Source of the DNA: Rhodobiaceae bacterium | GTDB lineage: Bacteria > Pseudomonadota > Alphaproteobacteria > Parvibaculales > Parvibaculaceae | NCBI GenBank assembly: GCA_002746275.1 | Contig: NVWR01000004.1 | Coordinates: 227,404-233,359 of the forward strand | Length of the DNA: 5,956 bases | Direction: 5' to 3' | Shown here: positions 1-5,956 of the stretch, piece by piece | Layout: each line of letters starts with the position of its first letter | Numbering within the stretch: position 1 is the stretch's first letter | The notes under the pieces: model-generated | What the model saw: the letters and a program-made list of their open reading frames with translations, nothing else | Told to the model about the DNA's origin: nothing | The model's database searches: none | Program-made: the position numbers and the translations under genes

Positions 1-215
1 TGTCGAAAAAAGGGCGAGCCTGGAGAATGCTGCTATGATTCCATCGTCGGGCTCAGCGCTCAAGTCTGACAATTTAAACCGTTCCACCACCAACAGGTTC
101 CAAAATTCTCAGCGCACAATCACACGTCTGAAATAGGTAAATAGTAATAGTGGCCCGATGAAACCATTTTCTGTGTTCGTTCAACTGAGGAGATAGAAAA
201 TTCCATATGGGTAAA
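1..215. other. left-edge region without a confident gene
   Basis: Two frames are open across the window edge. On the plus strand a 44-codon frame enters from the left and stops at TAG 134-136, so it could be the tail of a gene outside the window. On the minus strand 36 codons run from just after a TGA (111-109) off the left edge, with only TTG or GTG codons near 85-93 as possible starts and no clear ribosome site. Neither translation is recognisable and they overlap, so at most one is real. No strong hairpin followed by a T-run was seen after the methyltransferase stop at 216, only the short palindrome CCATATGG. Confidence 0.3.
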
Positions 216-1208
216 TCACATAACCTCTTCAAATTCCCCTGCCCATTTGGGCGTTAGGGCTGTGATACTTCCCGCTGATGATTCTGAAAAAATCTTGAAT
301 CCTCTATCAACTAATGTTTCACGAATAACATCAGCATTTCGGACTCCATCTTTCGAATAGTATGCAGCAATTCGGAGTACCTTTGCCTTATCCAATTTTG
401 TGAACCCTTTCAGCACTTCAATTTCGGCACCATTCACCTGGATGTTTACAAACTGCGCAACATCAACATCGTAAGTTTCCAACAAATCGTCCAGAGTTAG
501 CAACTGAACAGGCTCTTCCTTTATCATGTGTCCTGCCCAACGGTCTGTCTCATCAAGAAAACGCCTCGTTGTAAAAGCATGTTTTTGAACACCCTGTTTG
601 CTCTCTCTCCAAAGGCCGGCGTGTACAGGAATGATGTAATCGGATAGCGCATTTGCCTCAATATTCATTTTGAGGATTTCAAAATTTGACTTTCCAATTT
701 CAACGGCGATAATTCTATGCGGCTCTTTTAGTGAATCATGCCAGGATATGGCTTTAATTCCCGTGTAGCATCCACCCTCAATATACACACCACTTGACCC
801 AAATGATGCTGAAGGCGCCGTTAGAAAATAGCGGCGCTGTATATCCAGAGCGAGTTTGTAGGCATCTGAAATTACTATGTCTGGAAGATAATTCTTCAAG
901 GTATTCCACAGAATGTATTCCTTCGCTTCAGACCTTTGCCCAAAAAATACTCGTCCATTTTCTAGCTTTATTCGGATCAGATTATCTTCCACCCGATCAC
1001 ATTGGGCAATTTCAAGATCTGGCAGAAGGTAGTGCGAAGAATATCTGTTTGGCAGTCTGGATAACGCTCTTTTCGTAAGAACCTCAATCGCTTTTTCAGT
1101 ATTCATCCCAACAATTTTAGAAAAATTATCCAGTTTTGTTTTTTGGCGCTGGTTCAAGGCAATTTCCCGATATTTTTTTAGAGTCAGAAGGTCTACCAAA
1201 TTTTTCAT
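216..1208 (-). CDS. FkbM-family methyltransferase-like protein
   Basis: A predicted soluble protein of 330 residues. Residues about 139-270 follow the FkbM SAM-dependent methyltransferase pattern: a glycine-rich motif I (YIEGGCYTG, 142-150), an acidic strand end with the following helix (AVEIGKSNFEILKMNIEAN, 168-186), LTLDDLL (237-243) and a GAEIEVLKGF segment (260-269). Known FkbM proteins methylate sugar or other hydroxyl groups, and they are common in polysaccharide loci. The segment usually close to K-I-D-V-E-G reads N-I-Q-V-N-G here (255-260), so the usual lysine and both acidic residues are missing and activity is uncertain. The first 135 or so residues are not recognised. The ATG at 1208 is preferred because AAGGA sits 9 bases upstream; a GTG at 1280 would add 24 residues but lacks a good ribosome site. 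It lies 263 bases after the membrane-protein gene on the same strand, so it may have its own promoter. Its GC content is lower than that of the epimerase gene. The fold assignment is fairly sure; the substrate is unknown. Confidence 0.8.
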   Translation of the reverse strand: MKNLVDLLTLKKYREIALNQRQKTKLDNFSKIVGMNTEKAIEVLTKRALSRLPNRYSSHYLLPDLEIAQCDRVEDNLIRIKLENGRVFFGQRSEAKEYILWNTLKNYLPDIVISDAYKLALDIQRRYFLTAPSASFGSSGVYIEGGCYTGIKAISWHDSLKEPHRIIAVEIGKSNFEILKMNIEANALSDYIIPVHAGLWRESKQGVQKHAFTTRRFLDETDRWAGHMIKEEPVQLLTLDDLLETYDVDVAQFVNIQVNGAEIEVLKGFTKLDKAKVLRIAAYYSKDGVRNADVIRETLVDRGFKIFSESSAGSITALTPKWAGEFEEVM

Positions 1209-1217
1209 TTGCCATAT

Positions 1218-1222
1218 TCCTT
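1218..1222 (-). promoter_or_regulatory. ribosome binding site deciding the FkbM-like start
   Basis: On the minus strand AAGGA stands 9 bases before ATG 1208-1206. This favours a 330-residue product over the longer frame from GTG 1280. Confidence 0.6.
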
Positions 1223-1298
1223 TGGAAAAAGAACGCGATTCAAAGCAGCCTGAAGCATCATCGCACCGTGTAGCCTGCACTTTGGGAAATTACTTCTC

Positions 1299-1329
1299 AT
1301 TGTAATTGGGCATTTGTCTCGTTTCACAA
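1299..1329 (-). promoter_or_regulatory. weak candidate promoter for the FkbM-like gene
   Basis: On the minus strand TTGTGA (1329-1324) and TACAAT (1304-1299) resemble -35 and -10 boxes at 4/6 and 5/6 matches. Their 19-base spacing is longer than usual. The site lies in the 263-base gap between the membrane-protein gene and the FkbM-like gene, where a separate promoter is plausible. This is only a pattern match. Confidence 0.2.
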
Positions 1330-1471
1330 TCCGCGAACAGCGAAAATGTTCCATCTGCTTTCTGGTCAGCATTCAACCAGCTACCTTCAACTACCTCGAT
1401 TTCGTTCGCAGCACAGCACCGAGAATGTTTGGCAGCGGAACCCAATCTTAGTATTGGTCAAGTTTAGCAAC

Positions 1472-2602
1472 TCAATACTCGTCGTCTTCAAAATCTCCGC
1501 TGGAGATACCGACGGATGCATTCATCTGTTCATAATGTTCATGATTGCGCGCATCCGTTAGTGATTTCAAAAGGCCGCGATACCTGTCGATCTCGGGATA
1601 AAAACGTCCGAATACTGCTAACGTACCAGCAAGAACAGCGAGACTTGTCATGGTCATCACTATGGCGATCAAAGCCGCAACGAGGTCCGGCCAGGGTAGC
1701 TCGCCATTAAGTGCAGCGCCGCCAAATGTTATCAATGTCAGAAGCAACAACACAACGGTTGTGACCCTTGCTGTCAAATGACTGTTTTCCACATCAATGA
1801 AGCGAGCCTGAAAAGTCGTCAGGTAGACATTGACAGGACTGCCTTCGCGATCAATTTCATCAGTGGCCACTGATGTTCCGCTAAATGCCGCTCTTGCTAG
1901 CTCTTGCCACTGTTTTGATGCATCAGAATTTCGCGCCTGTAATGCACGCATTTGCTTTGAACTATTGCGACCAAATTTTAAGGTCGAAATAAGTGTGACT
2001 ACAGATGCTCCCAAAAATAATAGGAGGGTCAATGTGGGGCTCACGTATAGGCTGAACCCCAGAAATAGGAAAAATTTTACGGCCGCTTCAACAGATAGAA
2101 TTAGTTTTCGAAATACAATTGATAGTCTGCGAACGCTGCCTAACATCACTGCTTTGTAGTCAGATTGCCATTTCAAGCGAGAGCCATCAACGCGGGCCTC
2201 AGATACGGCCTGCAGGGTTGCATCTAAAATTTGCTTGTTGAGCGCTAATTGGTAGCGTCGCCAGTAGACGACAGAACGCAGGCGAAAAAAATATATCAAT
2301 GCCGCCGACAAACCTACCATGGTCAAAATTGCGGCACCGGAAAGGTAGAAAAAGGTCGCTCTCTCGAAGGTAAGTGAGAGCGGCTCGATAACAACAATTT
2401 CTCCGGCGCCATCAAGCAAGCTGCTTGCCCGGTACAACACTATCAATGCACCAACTTGGAGGCTTGCTCCAGCAAATCCAAATAGAACGGCTATTGTGAT
2501 TCCGAATTTGAATTTCCCAAAGGAATCCCTCAACATCCACAAGCCATTCTGCAGAAAGAATGGCAACATACTATTAATCCGCTTGGCGGCTTCGGACAAC
2601 AT
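1472..2602 (-). CDS. six-helix membrane protein, ABC-exporter-like membrane domain without ATPase
   Basis: A 376-residue integral inner-membrane protein. Hydrophobic segments fall at about residues 33-57, 82-106, 164-185, 188-207, 278-298 and 304-330. They form three pairs separated by two long polar stretches (about 107-163 and 208-277). That is the layout of the type-1 ABC exporter membrane domain, where long helices reach into the cytoplasm. The segment after the last helix (about 331-346) also resembles the linker that normally leads to the nucleotide-binding domain. Here the protein ends after a polar tail with an acidic finish (FEDDEY). No Walker A, LSGGQ-type signature or Walker B motif is present, nor is there one in the gap downstream. 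It starts 79 bases after the fusion gene, so co-transcription is likely. The start at 2602 has only a weak AAGGG about 12 bases upstream; ATG at residue 12 or 23 is possible but no better supported. It may work with an ATPase encoded elsewhere or as a non-transporting membrane scaffold. Membrane location is sure; the ABC relationship is inferred from topology. Confidence 0.7.
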   Translation of the reverse strand: MLSEAAKRINSMLPFFLQNGLWMLRDSFGKFKFGITIAVLFGFAGASLQVGALIVLYRASSLLDGAGEIVVIEPLSLTFERATFFYLSGAAILTMVGLSAALIYFFRLRSVVYWRRYQLALNKQILDATLQAVSEARVDGSRLKWQSDYKAVMLGSVRRLSIVFRKLILSVEAAVKFFLFLGFSLYVSPTLTLLLFLGASVVTLISTLKFGRNSSKQMRALQARNSDASKQWQELARAAFSGTSVATDEIDREGSPVNVYLTTFQARFIDVENSHLTARVTTVVLLLLTLITFGGAALNGELPWPDLVAALIAIVMTMTSLAVLAGTLAVFGRFYPEIDRYRGLLKSLTDARNHEHYEQMNASVGISSGDFEDDEY

Positions 2603-2681
2603 TCGTCAACTTTGCCCTTTTACTAAAATTCGCCATTGGCAATTCAAAAACTGATCTAACATTAATAGCTGAAATTTCACC

Positions 2682-4169
2682 CTATCTGAAATGCCGCATC
2701 GCCAGCACCGCTGCGTTGTTCGATTCATAATTTCCAGGGTGGGTCAAAAACCTCAATACAGATCCGGCAGACATGTCTTCGTAGCATTTTTTGTCGAGAA
2801 TAGATGTTCCTTGCAACATTCCTCGGGGCTGGATAATACCCCCGACATCCGTGATTGCACAATGATGTGTTGCTTTCTTGTACAGCTCAGGCCGTATCAC
2901 GGTATCGAATAATTGAACATCACGTTCCAGAAGTTTTTCGGTATATTCAGGCGTATCTCTATTGTTTGGCCGCTTCTTGCCCCGGCCATAGCCGTGGGCT
3001 GTAGCGGTGCGAAACCTGATACCTACTTTCTTATAATCGTCAATCTGTGAGTTTAGATAAGCAAAAGCTTCCGTGAAATCGACATCATCGTCGCCGTAAT
3101 CGGGATCTTTAGCGGGAAAGAACTTCTCACTTGCATTGAAATGGAGAGCAATCTTTGCGTTGGTGTTGATTTCCTGAATTTCACCAATCAACTTTTCAAT
3201 ACTATCTTGGTTGGTTTTCCTATAGCGGATATCGTCCATTGGCAAAAAATTGTAAATGGCAGGAACACCCAAAACAGCCTCTGCCCTTGCTGTGTCGAGG
3301 ATGCTTTTGAAGGAATAACTGGAATTGAGATCGTCAATATCGTGGAATAGAATGACGTTGACGTGGTCAGGATCAACATGTCGGTCCAGAAGCTCATCTT
3401 CACTTAGAAAATGACAGTTTGCGGTATGCATTGCATCAAGAACAGCTGGATAGGTAAGTTCCGACCAGTCATAACCAAAGCGGGCCATAAATTCTGACCA
3501 GTAACTGTTTTCCCTGAACCACTCTCGATCCTTATCCTTCAGGTGGATTGCCCAATCTCCGATCACACCCTTACGCTTTGCATCCGATCGTTTTTCTTTG
3601 TTTTTCCGCGCGGTTACTTTGCGGAAATTATTCTCAACATAGATCTTTTTGATTGATTCATTGTCAAACGTAAGATTGGTAAATTCAAATATTGACTTCA
3701 TCGTATCGAAAAAATTTTGATGTAGATCCTCGTAACGAACGAGCAGGACATTTGGCAGCTTTTCTGCTTCCAACCAACCTTCAAAATAGCTCTGCGTTTT
3801 GTCCATACAACCACCAACAGTGCTGTTACGCCCACCCATCCATCTTTGTTCTCCCCGCTGGTGGGATATCAATACGTCGCGCGGGTCTCGAATGATGAAG
3901 ATGAATTTTGATTCCGGGCATGCGAGTGCAGCTTTGGCAATATAGGGGGCATTCGCCGGAGCTTTATTGACAACAGGTCTGTCGGGATCAAGATCAGCTT
4001 CAATTATAGCGTCGTTAAAATATTGACGCATCTCTTCTGCACTGACCATATCCCGGAATACTGCGCGTTCACGCGGCAATATTTGGACATCAGAATGACT
4101 ACCGATGCAGTCACGCAACCATGATGTTCCACCACGTGCAAAACCTGTTACAAAGATCATGTTTTTCAT
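2682..4169 (-). CDS. bifunctional sulfotransferase / polysaccharide-deacetylase-like fusion
   Basis: A 495-residue protein with no signal peptide or membrane segment, so probably cytoplasmic, where PAPS is found. Residues about 1-235 form a complete sulfotransferase domain: 5'-phosphosulfate loop TGFARGGTSWL (8-18), the 3'-phosphate motif around IIRDPRDVLISHQRG (92-106) with R94 and S102 eight apart, VRYEDL (144-149) and RKGVIGDW (199-206). Residues about 265-495 resemble a distant NodB/CE4-like polysaccharide deacetylase: VILFHDID (272-279), a PAIYNFLP strand (303-310), IALHFN (340-345), TAHGYG (390-395), ITDVGG (439-444) and LTHPGNY (475-481). The second histidine of the classical HxxxH metal motif is absent. 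Together the domains could remove an acetyl group from an amino sugar and transfer sulfate to the freed amine or to a hydroxyl; whether both are active cannot be read from sequence. ATG 4169 overlaps the preceding stop as TAATG, with only a weak AGG upstream, suggesting translational coupling. The sulfotransferase call is firm; the deacetylase call rests on motif order. Confidence 0.88.
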   Translation of the reverse strand: MKNMIFVTGFARGGTSWLRDCIGSHSDVQILPRERAVFRDMVSAEEMRQYFNDAIIEADLDPDRPVVNKAPANAPYIAKAALACPESKFIFIIRDPRDVLISHQRGEQRWMGGRNSTVGGCMDKTQSYFEGWLEAEKLPNVLLVRYEDLHQNFFDTMKSIFEFTNLTFDNESIKKIYVENNFRKVTARKNKEKRSDAKRKGVIGDWAIHLKDKDREWFRENSYWSEFMARFGYDWSELTYPAVLDAMHTANCHFLSEDELLDRHVDPDHVNVILFHDIDDLNSSYSFKSILDTARAEAVLGVPAIYNFLPMDDIRYRKTNQDSIEKLIGEIQEINTNAKIALHFNASEKFFPAKDPDYGDDDVDFTEAFAYLNSQIDDYKKVGIRFRTATAHGYGRGKKRPNNRDTPEYTEKLLERDVQLFDTVIRPELYKKATHHCAITDVGGIIQPRGMLQGTSILDKKCYEDMSAGSVLRFLTHPGNYESNNAAVLAMRHFR

Positions 4170-4405
4170 TAAACGCCTACATTTTCGTCTGTGATGCTAC
4201 GCAATAGTACGTGCCCTAACATTGTGATCCAAGACGATCTTAGAGCTGGTACGTGATCAAATTTTTGCACCAATTTTGCTAGGAAGTTGTTGTCGCTGTC
4301 CCATAGCCATATTTGGCTCTTATACGACCTAATTTCTTTCGTATACAGACGGGCCGAACATTGCTCCTCACTTTCAAATACTGAACTTTGTTGACCGGGA
4401 CGCAC
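4169..4405 (-). CDS. possible 78-codon gene, or 3' remnant of a decayed gene, coupled to the fusion gene
   Basis: GTG 4405 opens a 78-codon frame ending in TAA, whose last base is the first base of the fusion gene ATG (TAATG). This is a common arrangement for translational coupling. AGGA lies 4 bases before the GTG, which is rather close. The product is polar and slightly hydrophobic near its end (SSWITMLGHVLL), with no domain I recognise. The same frame stays open a few codons further upstream to a TGA at 4426-4424. Beyond two more stops (TAG, TAG) there is another open block of about 56 codons up to roughly 4636, ending VWQKRVV. The three stops fall within about 18 codons. It could therefore be the tail of a gene broken by mutation. 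It may also be chance: the plus strand over part of the same region is open as well. Confidence 0.3.
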   Translation of the reverse strand: MRPGQQSSVFESEEQCSARLYTKEIRSYKSQIWLWDSDNNFLAKLVQKFDHVPALRSSWITMLGHVLLRSITDENVGV

Positions 4406-4483
4406 AGTATCCTGCCAAAATATTCAGTACACCAGACGATGCCCCCCTTTGAACTACAATTCAGTCTATACAACCCTTTTTTG

Positions 4484-4499
4484 CCACACGATAGTGTGG
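4484..4499. repeat. short inverted repeat, 6-bp arms
   Basis: CCACAC (4484-4489) and GTGTGG (4494-4499) flank GATA. A run of six T precedes it on the plus strand, the wrong side for a rho-independent terminator on either strand. It may be a weak protein-binding site or chance. Confidence 0.4.
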
Positions 4500-4636
4500 A
4501 CCGTACGCAGCCTTGATGGTTTCACACCCAATTTCCGTGTTGCAAATGCACTGAGAAACGTGGAGCGAAACCCGAACATCACAAATAAGCTCGCCATGAC
4601 ACAATCCAAAATACTGCGCGGTAAATACCTATTCAA

Positions 4637-4663
4637 TCAATAACACCGCACCGGTGTTATTGA
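4637..4663. repeat. perfect 12-bp inverted repeat, candidate operator overlapping the -35 box
   Basis: TCAATAACACCG (4637-4648) and CGGTGTTATTGA (4652-4663) are exact reverse complements around a 3-base centre, CAC. No T-run follows on either strand, so it is a poor terminator. The right arm ends inside the -35 box TTGACC (4660-4665). Its centre, about 4650, is about 44 bases before the expected transcription start near 4694. A dimeric regulator bound there could block RNA polymerase, or activate from a position close to that used by class II activators. It could also act on leftward transcription toward the fusion gene. The repeat is seen directly; the operator role is inferred and the regulator is not in this window. 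Confidence 0.75.
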
Positions 4664-4687
4664 CCCAATTAAGCATACTCTTATAGT
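4660..4687 (+). promoter_or_regulatory. sigma70-like promoter for the epimerase gene
   Basis: TTGACC (4660-4665) matches the -35 consensus at 5 of 6 positions and TATAGT (4682-4687) matches the -10 consensus at 5 of 6, with a 16-base spacer. The expected start is near 4694. The inverted repeat at 4637-4663 runs into the -35 box, suggesting a regulated promoter. Confidence 0.5.
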
Positions 4688-4866
4688 GAAGCGCAGTAGG
4701 CGCATGCTACTCTTACATCTAGAGTCAGACCTCTTGAGCCAAAATCAACGCGATTATCAGCCATTTTCTGTTAGATTCCTCTGCGATATCCTGATATAGG
4801 GCATCGGTAAATTCACTATGAAGAATTTAGGTGGCTTGGACAAACATTCGGCACTCAATTGTGGCC

Positions 4867-4871
4867 AGGAG
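4867..4871 (+). promoter_or_regulatory. ribosome binding site selecting the TTG start of the epimerase
   Basis: AGGAG lies 6 bases before TTG 4878-4880. No comparable site precedes the in-frame ATG at 4818. The protein from TTG begins exactly where this enzyme family normally begins, a few residues before GARPQ. Confidence 0.75.
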
Positions 4872-4877
4872 CGCGAA

Positions 4878-5927
4878 TTGAAAATCACAACGATTGTGGG
4901 CGCAAGGCCTCAGTTCATTAAAGCTGCGGCCATCAGCAGAGCAATTTCGAGGCGCTCGGGGATAGAAGAAGCAATCATCCATACCGGTCAACATTTTGAC
5001 GCCAATATGTCAGATGTTTTCTTCAGCGAATTGAAAATTCCTCAGCCACTCCACAATCTTGACATTCACGGTGGTGCGCATGGTGCGATGACAGGTCGCA
5101 TGCTGAAGGGCATTGAAGACATTCTCATCGACGAGCAGACAGACATCCTCCTCATCTACGGGGACACCAACTCAACACTTGCCGGGGCGCTGGCAGCAGC
5201 AAAATTGCACATACCGGTTGCACACGTTGAAGCTGGATTGCGTTCCTTTAACAGAGCCATGCCTGAGGAAGTGAACCGTGTTGTCGCAGATCATCTGAGC
5301 GATCTCCTGCTATGCCCAACTTTCGAAGCAATCAAGAATCTCAAAAACGAGGGCATCACGGCGGGTGTTCATCACGTGGGCGATGTGATGAACGACGCAA
5401 CCTTATTTGCAAGAAGCATTGCGCTTAAGAATTCGAAAATTCTCGAGCGCCTCAACCTGTCGCCGGGAAAATACTCTGTGTGCACATTGCACAGAGCCGA
5501 AAACACAGATGATATTGATCGCCTACTTCGACTCGTTGATTTTCTTGAAATAGAATCGGATGGTCGGCCAATGTTGTTCCCAATTCACCCCCGCACAAAA
5601 GCTGTATTTGTCGAACATAACATTCAGCCAAAACACCTTCAATTGATAGACCCCGTCGGGTATCTCGATATGAACTGCCTTTTGGCCTCCGCCACAACAG
5701 TGTACACCGACTCGGGCGGGCTACAGAAAGAAGCATACTTCCACCGAGTGCCCTGCGTCACTCTACGTGAAGAAACGGAGTGGGTCGAAACGATCAACCA
5801 CGGTTGGAACCGCTTGTGGCAAACTGATAATTATTGCACACCGCGTCGGGACATTCCTGAATATGGTGACGGATCTGCTTCCGATATGATCGTCGATCTG
5901 CTCTTAGCGCATTCTGCAAATTTGTAG
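4878..5927 (+). CDS. wecB: non-hydrolysing UDP-N-acetylglucosamine 2-epimerase (WecB/MnaA/WbpI family)
   Basis: A cytoplasmic enzyme of 349 residues from the TTG start, close to the usual family length. The family interconverts UDP-GlcNAc and UDP-ManNAc through a 2-acetamidoglucal intermediate, supplying ManNAc-type sugars for capsules and O-antigens. Visible signatures are GARPQFIKAA (8-17), HTGQHFDANMS (35-45), LIYGDTNSTLAG (92-103), HVEAGLRSFNRAMPEEVNR (116-134), GDVMND (168-173), TLHRAEN (203-209), PIHPRTK (235-241), DPVGYL (258-263) and TDSGGLQKEA (277-286). By alignment to E. coli WecB the catalytic D95, E117, E131 and H213 correspond to D96, E118, E130 and H205, so the enzyme looks intact. 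An in-frame ATG at 4818 would add 20 atypical residues and lacks a good ribosome site. The HTGQHFDANMS and HGAMTGRML stretches recall the WbpI branch, which acts on UDP-GlcNAc3NAcA, so that substrate is possible. It is transcribed away from the sulfotransferase cluster, probably from the promoter at 4660-4687. The family is sure; the exact substrate is not. Confidence 0.95.
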   Translation: MKITTIVGARPQFIKAAAISRAISRRSGIEEAIIHTGQHFDANMSDVFFSELKIPQPLHNLDIHGGAHGAMTGRMLKGIEDILIDEQTDILLIYGDTNSTLAGALAAAKLHIPVAHVEAGLRSFNRAMPEEVNRVVADHLSDLLLCPTFEAIKNLKNEGITAGVHHVGDVMNDATLFARSIALKNSKILERLNLSPGKYSVCTLHRAENTDDIDRLLRLVDFLEIESDGRPMLFPIHPRTKAVFVEHNIQPKHLQLIDPVGYLDMNCLLASATTVYTDSGGLQKEAYFHRVPCVTLREETEWVETINHGWNRLWQTDNYCTPRRDIPEYGDGSASDMIVDLLLAHSANL

Positions 5928-5956
5928 ACCTGCATGACTTCGCGGGTTTGAGCGTT

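Larger units (their letters stand above)
4406..4877. other. divergent intergenic region
   Basis: This separates the minus-strand cluster from the epimerase gene. It holds a perfect 12-bp inverted repeat (4637-4663), a candidate promoter for the epimerase (4660-4687), a weaker 6-bp palindrome (4484-4499) and the epimerase ribosome site (4867-4871). A transcript starting near 4694 would have an untranslated leader of about 180 bases before TTG 4878. I found no convincing -35/-10 pair reading left toward the fusion gene. Short frames are open on both strands between 4449 and 4643, but neither product is recognisable. Confidence 0.6.

Noticed and set aside
794..1078. 94-codon plus-strand frame
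   Set aside because: It lies wholly inside the FkbM-like gene on the other strand and has no recognisable content.
1290..1457. 55-codon open minus-strand stretch between the membrane-protein and FkbM-like genes (contains EIEVVEGSWLNADQ)
   Set aside because: It has no usable start codon or ribosome site, no recognised motif and no Walker or ABC signature. It could be a gene remnant, but nothing supports this beyond a protein-like look.
1441..1458. Terminator after the membrane-protein gene (CCAAT / ATTGG hairpin)
   Set aside because: The stem is only 5 bp and no T-run follows on the minus strand.
4449..4643. 64-codon plus-strand frame ending inside the inverted repeat
   Set aside because: No ribosome site and no recognisable domain. 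The opposite strand is open over much of the same stretch, so it was not called as a gene.
4637..4663. Rho-independent terminator
   Set aside because: The stem is strong but no T-run follows it on either strand, and a good -35 box overlaps it. An operator role fits better.
5452..5736. 94-codon minus-strand frame inside the epimerase gene
   Set aside because: The plus strand here encodes invariant epimerase motifs. The antisense product is cysteine- and arginine-rich without a domain, typical of a shadow frame.
1..5956. CRISPR array, tRNA, rRNA or insertion sequence
   Set aside because: No repeated spacer-like units, cloverleaf, rRNA-like stretch, transposase motif or paired terminal repeats were seen on either strand.

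Overview
The window looks like part of a surface-polysaccharide locus of a Gram-negative bacterium, possibly an alphaproteobacterium. That guess rests on compact gene style, Shine-Dalgarno sites and family resemblance only; no taxonomic marker is present. Base composition is uneven. Hand counts of a few 60-base stretches gave 52-60% GC in the epimerase gene at the right end and 30-47% in the methyltransferase-like gene at the left. This fits the mosaic build of many polysaccharide loci.

Layout: bases 1-215 hold no convincing gene. Three genes then lie on the minus strand. In order of transcription (right to left) they are a 495-residue protein joining a PAPS-dependent sulfotransferase to a polysaccharide-deacetylase-like domain (4169-2682), a 376-residue six-helix membrane protein resembling the membrane half of an ABC exporter but with no ATPase domain (2602-1472), and an FkbM-type methyltransferase-like protein (1208-216). 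A 78-codon reading frame (4405-4169) overlaps the fusion gene start as TAATG and may be a small coupled gene or the end of a decayed one. Facing the other way is a non-hydrolysing UDP-GlcNAc 2-epimerase (WecB/MnaA/WbpI family), probably starting at TTG 4878 and ending at 5927. The roughly 400-base divergent region holds a perfect 12-bp inverted repeat with a 3-base centre. It abuts and overlaps the -35 box of a good sigma70-like promoter for the epimerase.

How the genes may work together (inference): the epimerase supplies a ManNAc-type activated amino sugar. The fusion protein could N-deacetylate an N-acetylhexosamine and sulfate the product, on the amine or on a hydroxyl. The FkbM-like protein could add a methyl cap or modification. 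The membrane protein could take part in export or in a membrane assembly. The most notable item is the fusion. It has the same two activities as animal heparan sulfate N-deacetylase/N-sulfotransferase, but with the domains in reverse order and in a protein with no signal peptide or membrane anchor.
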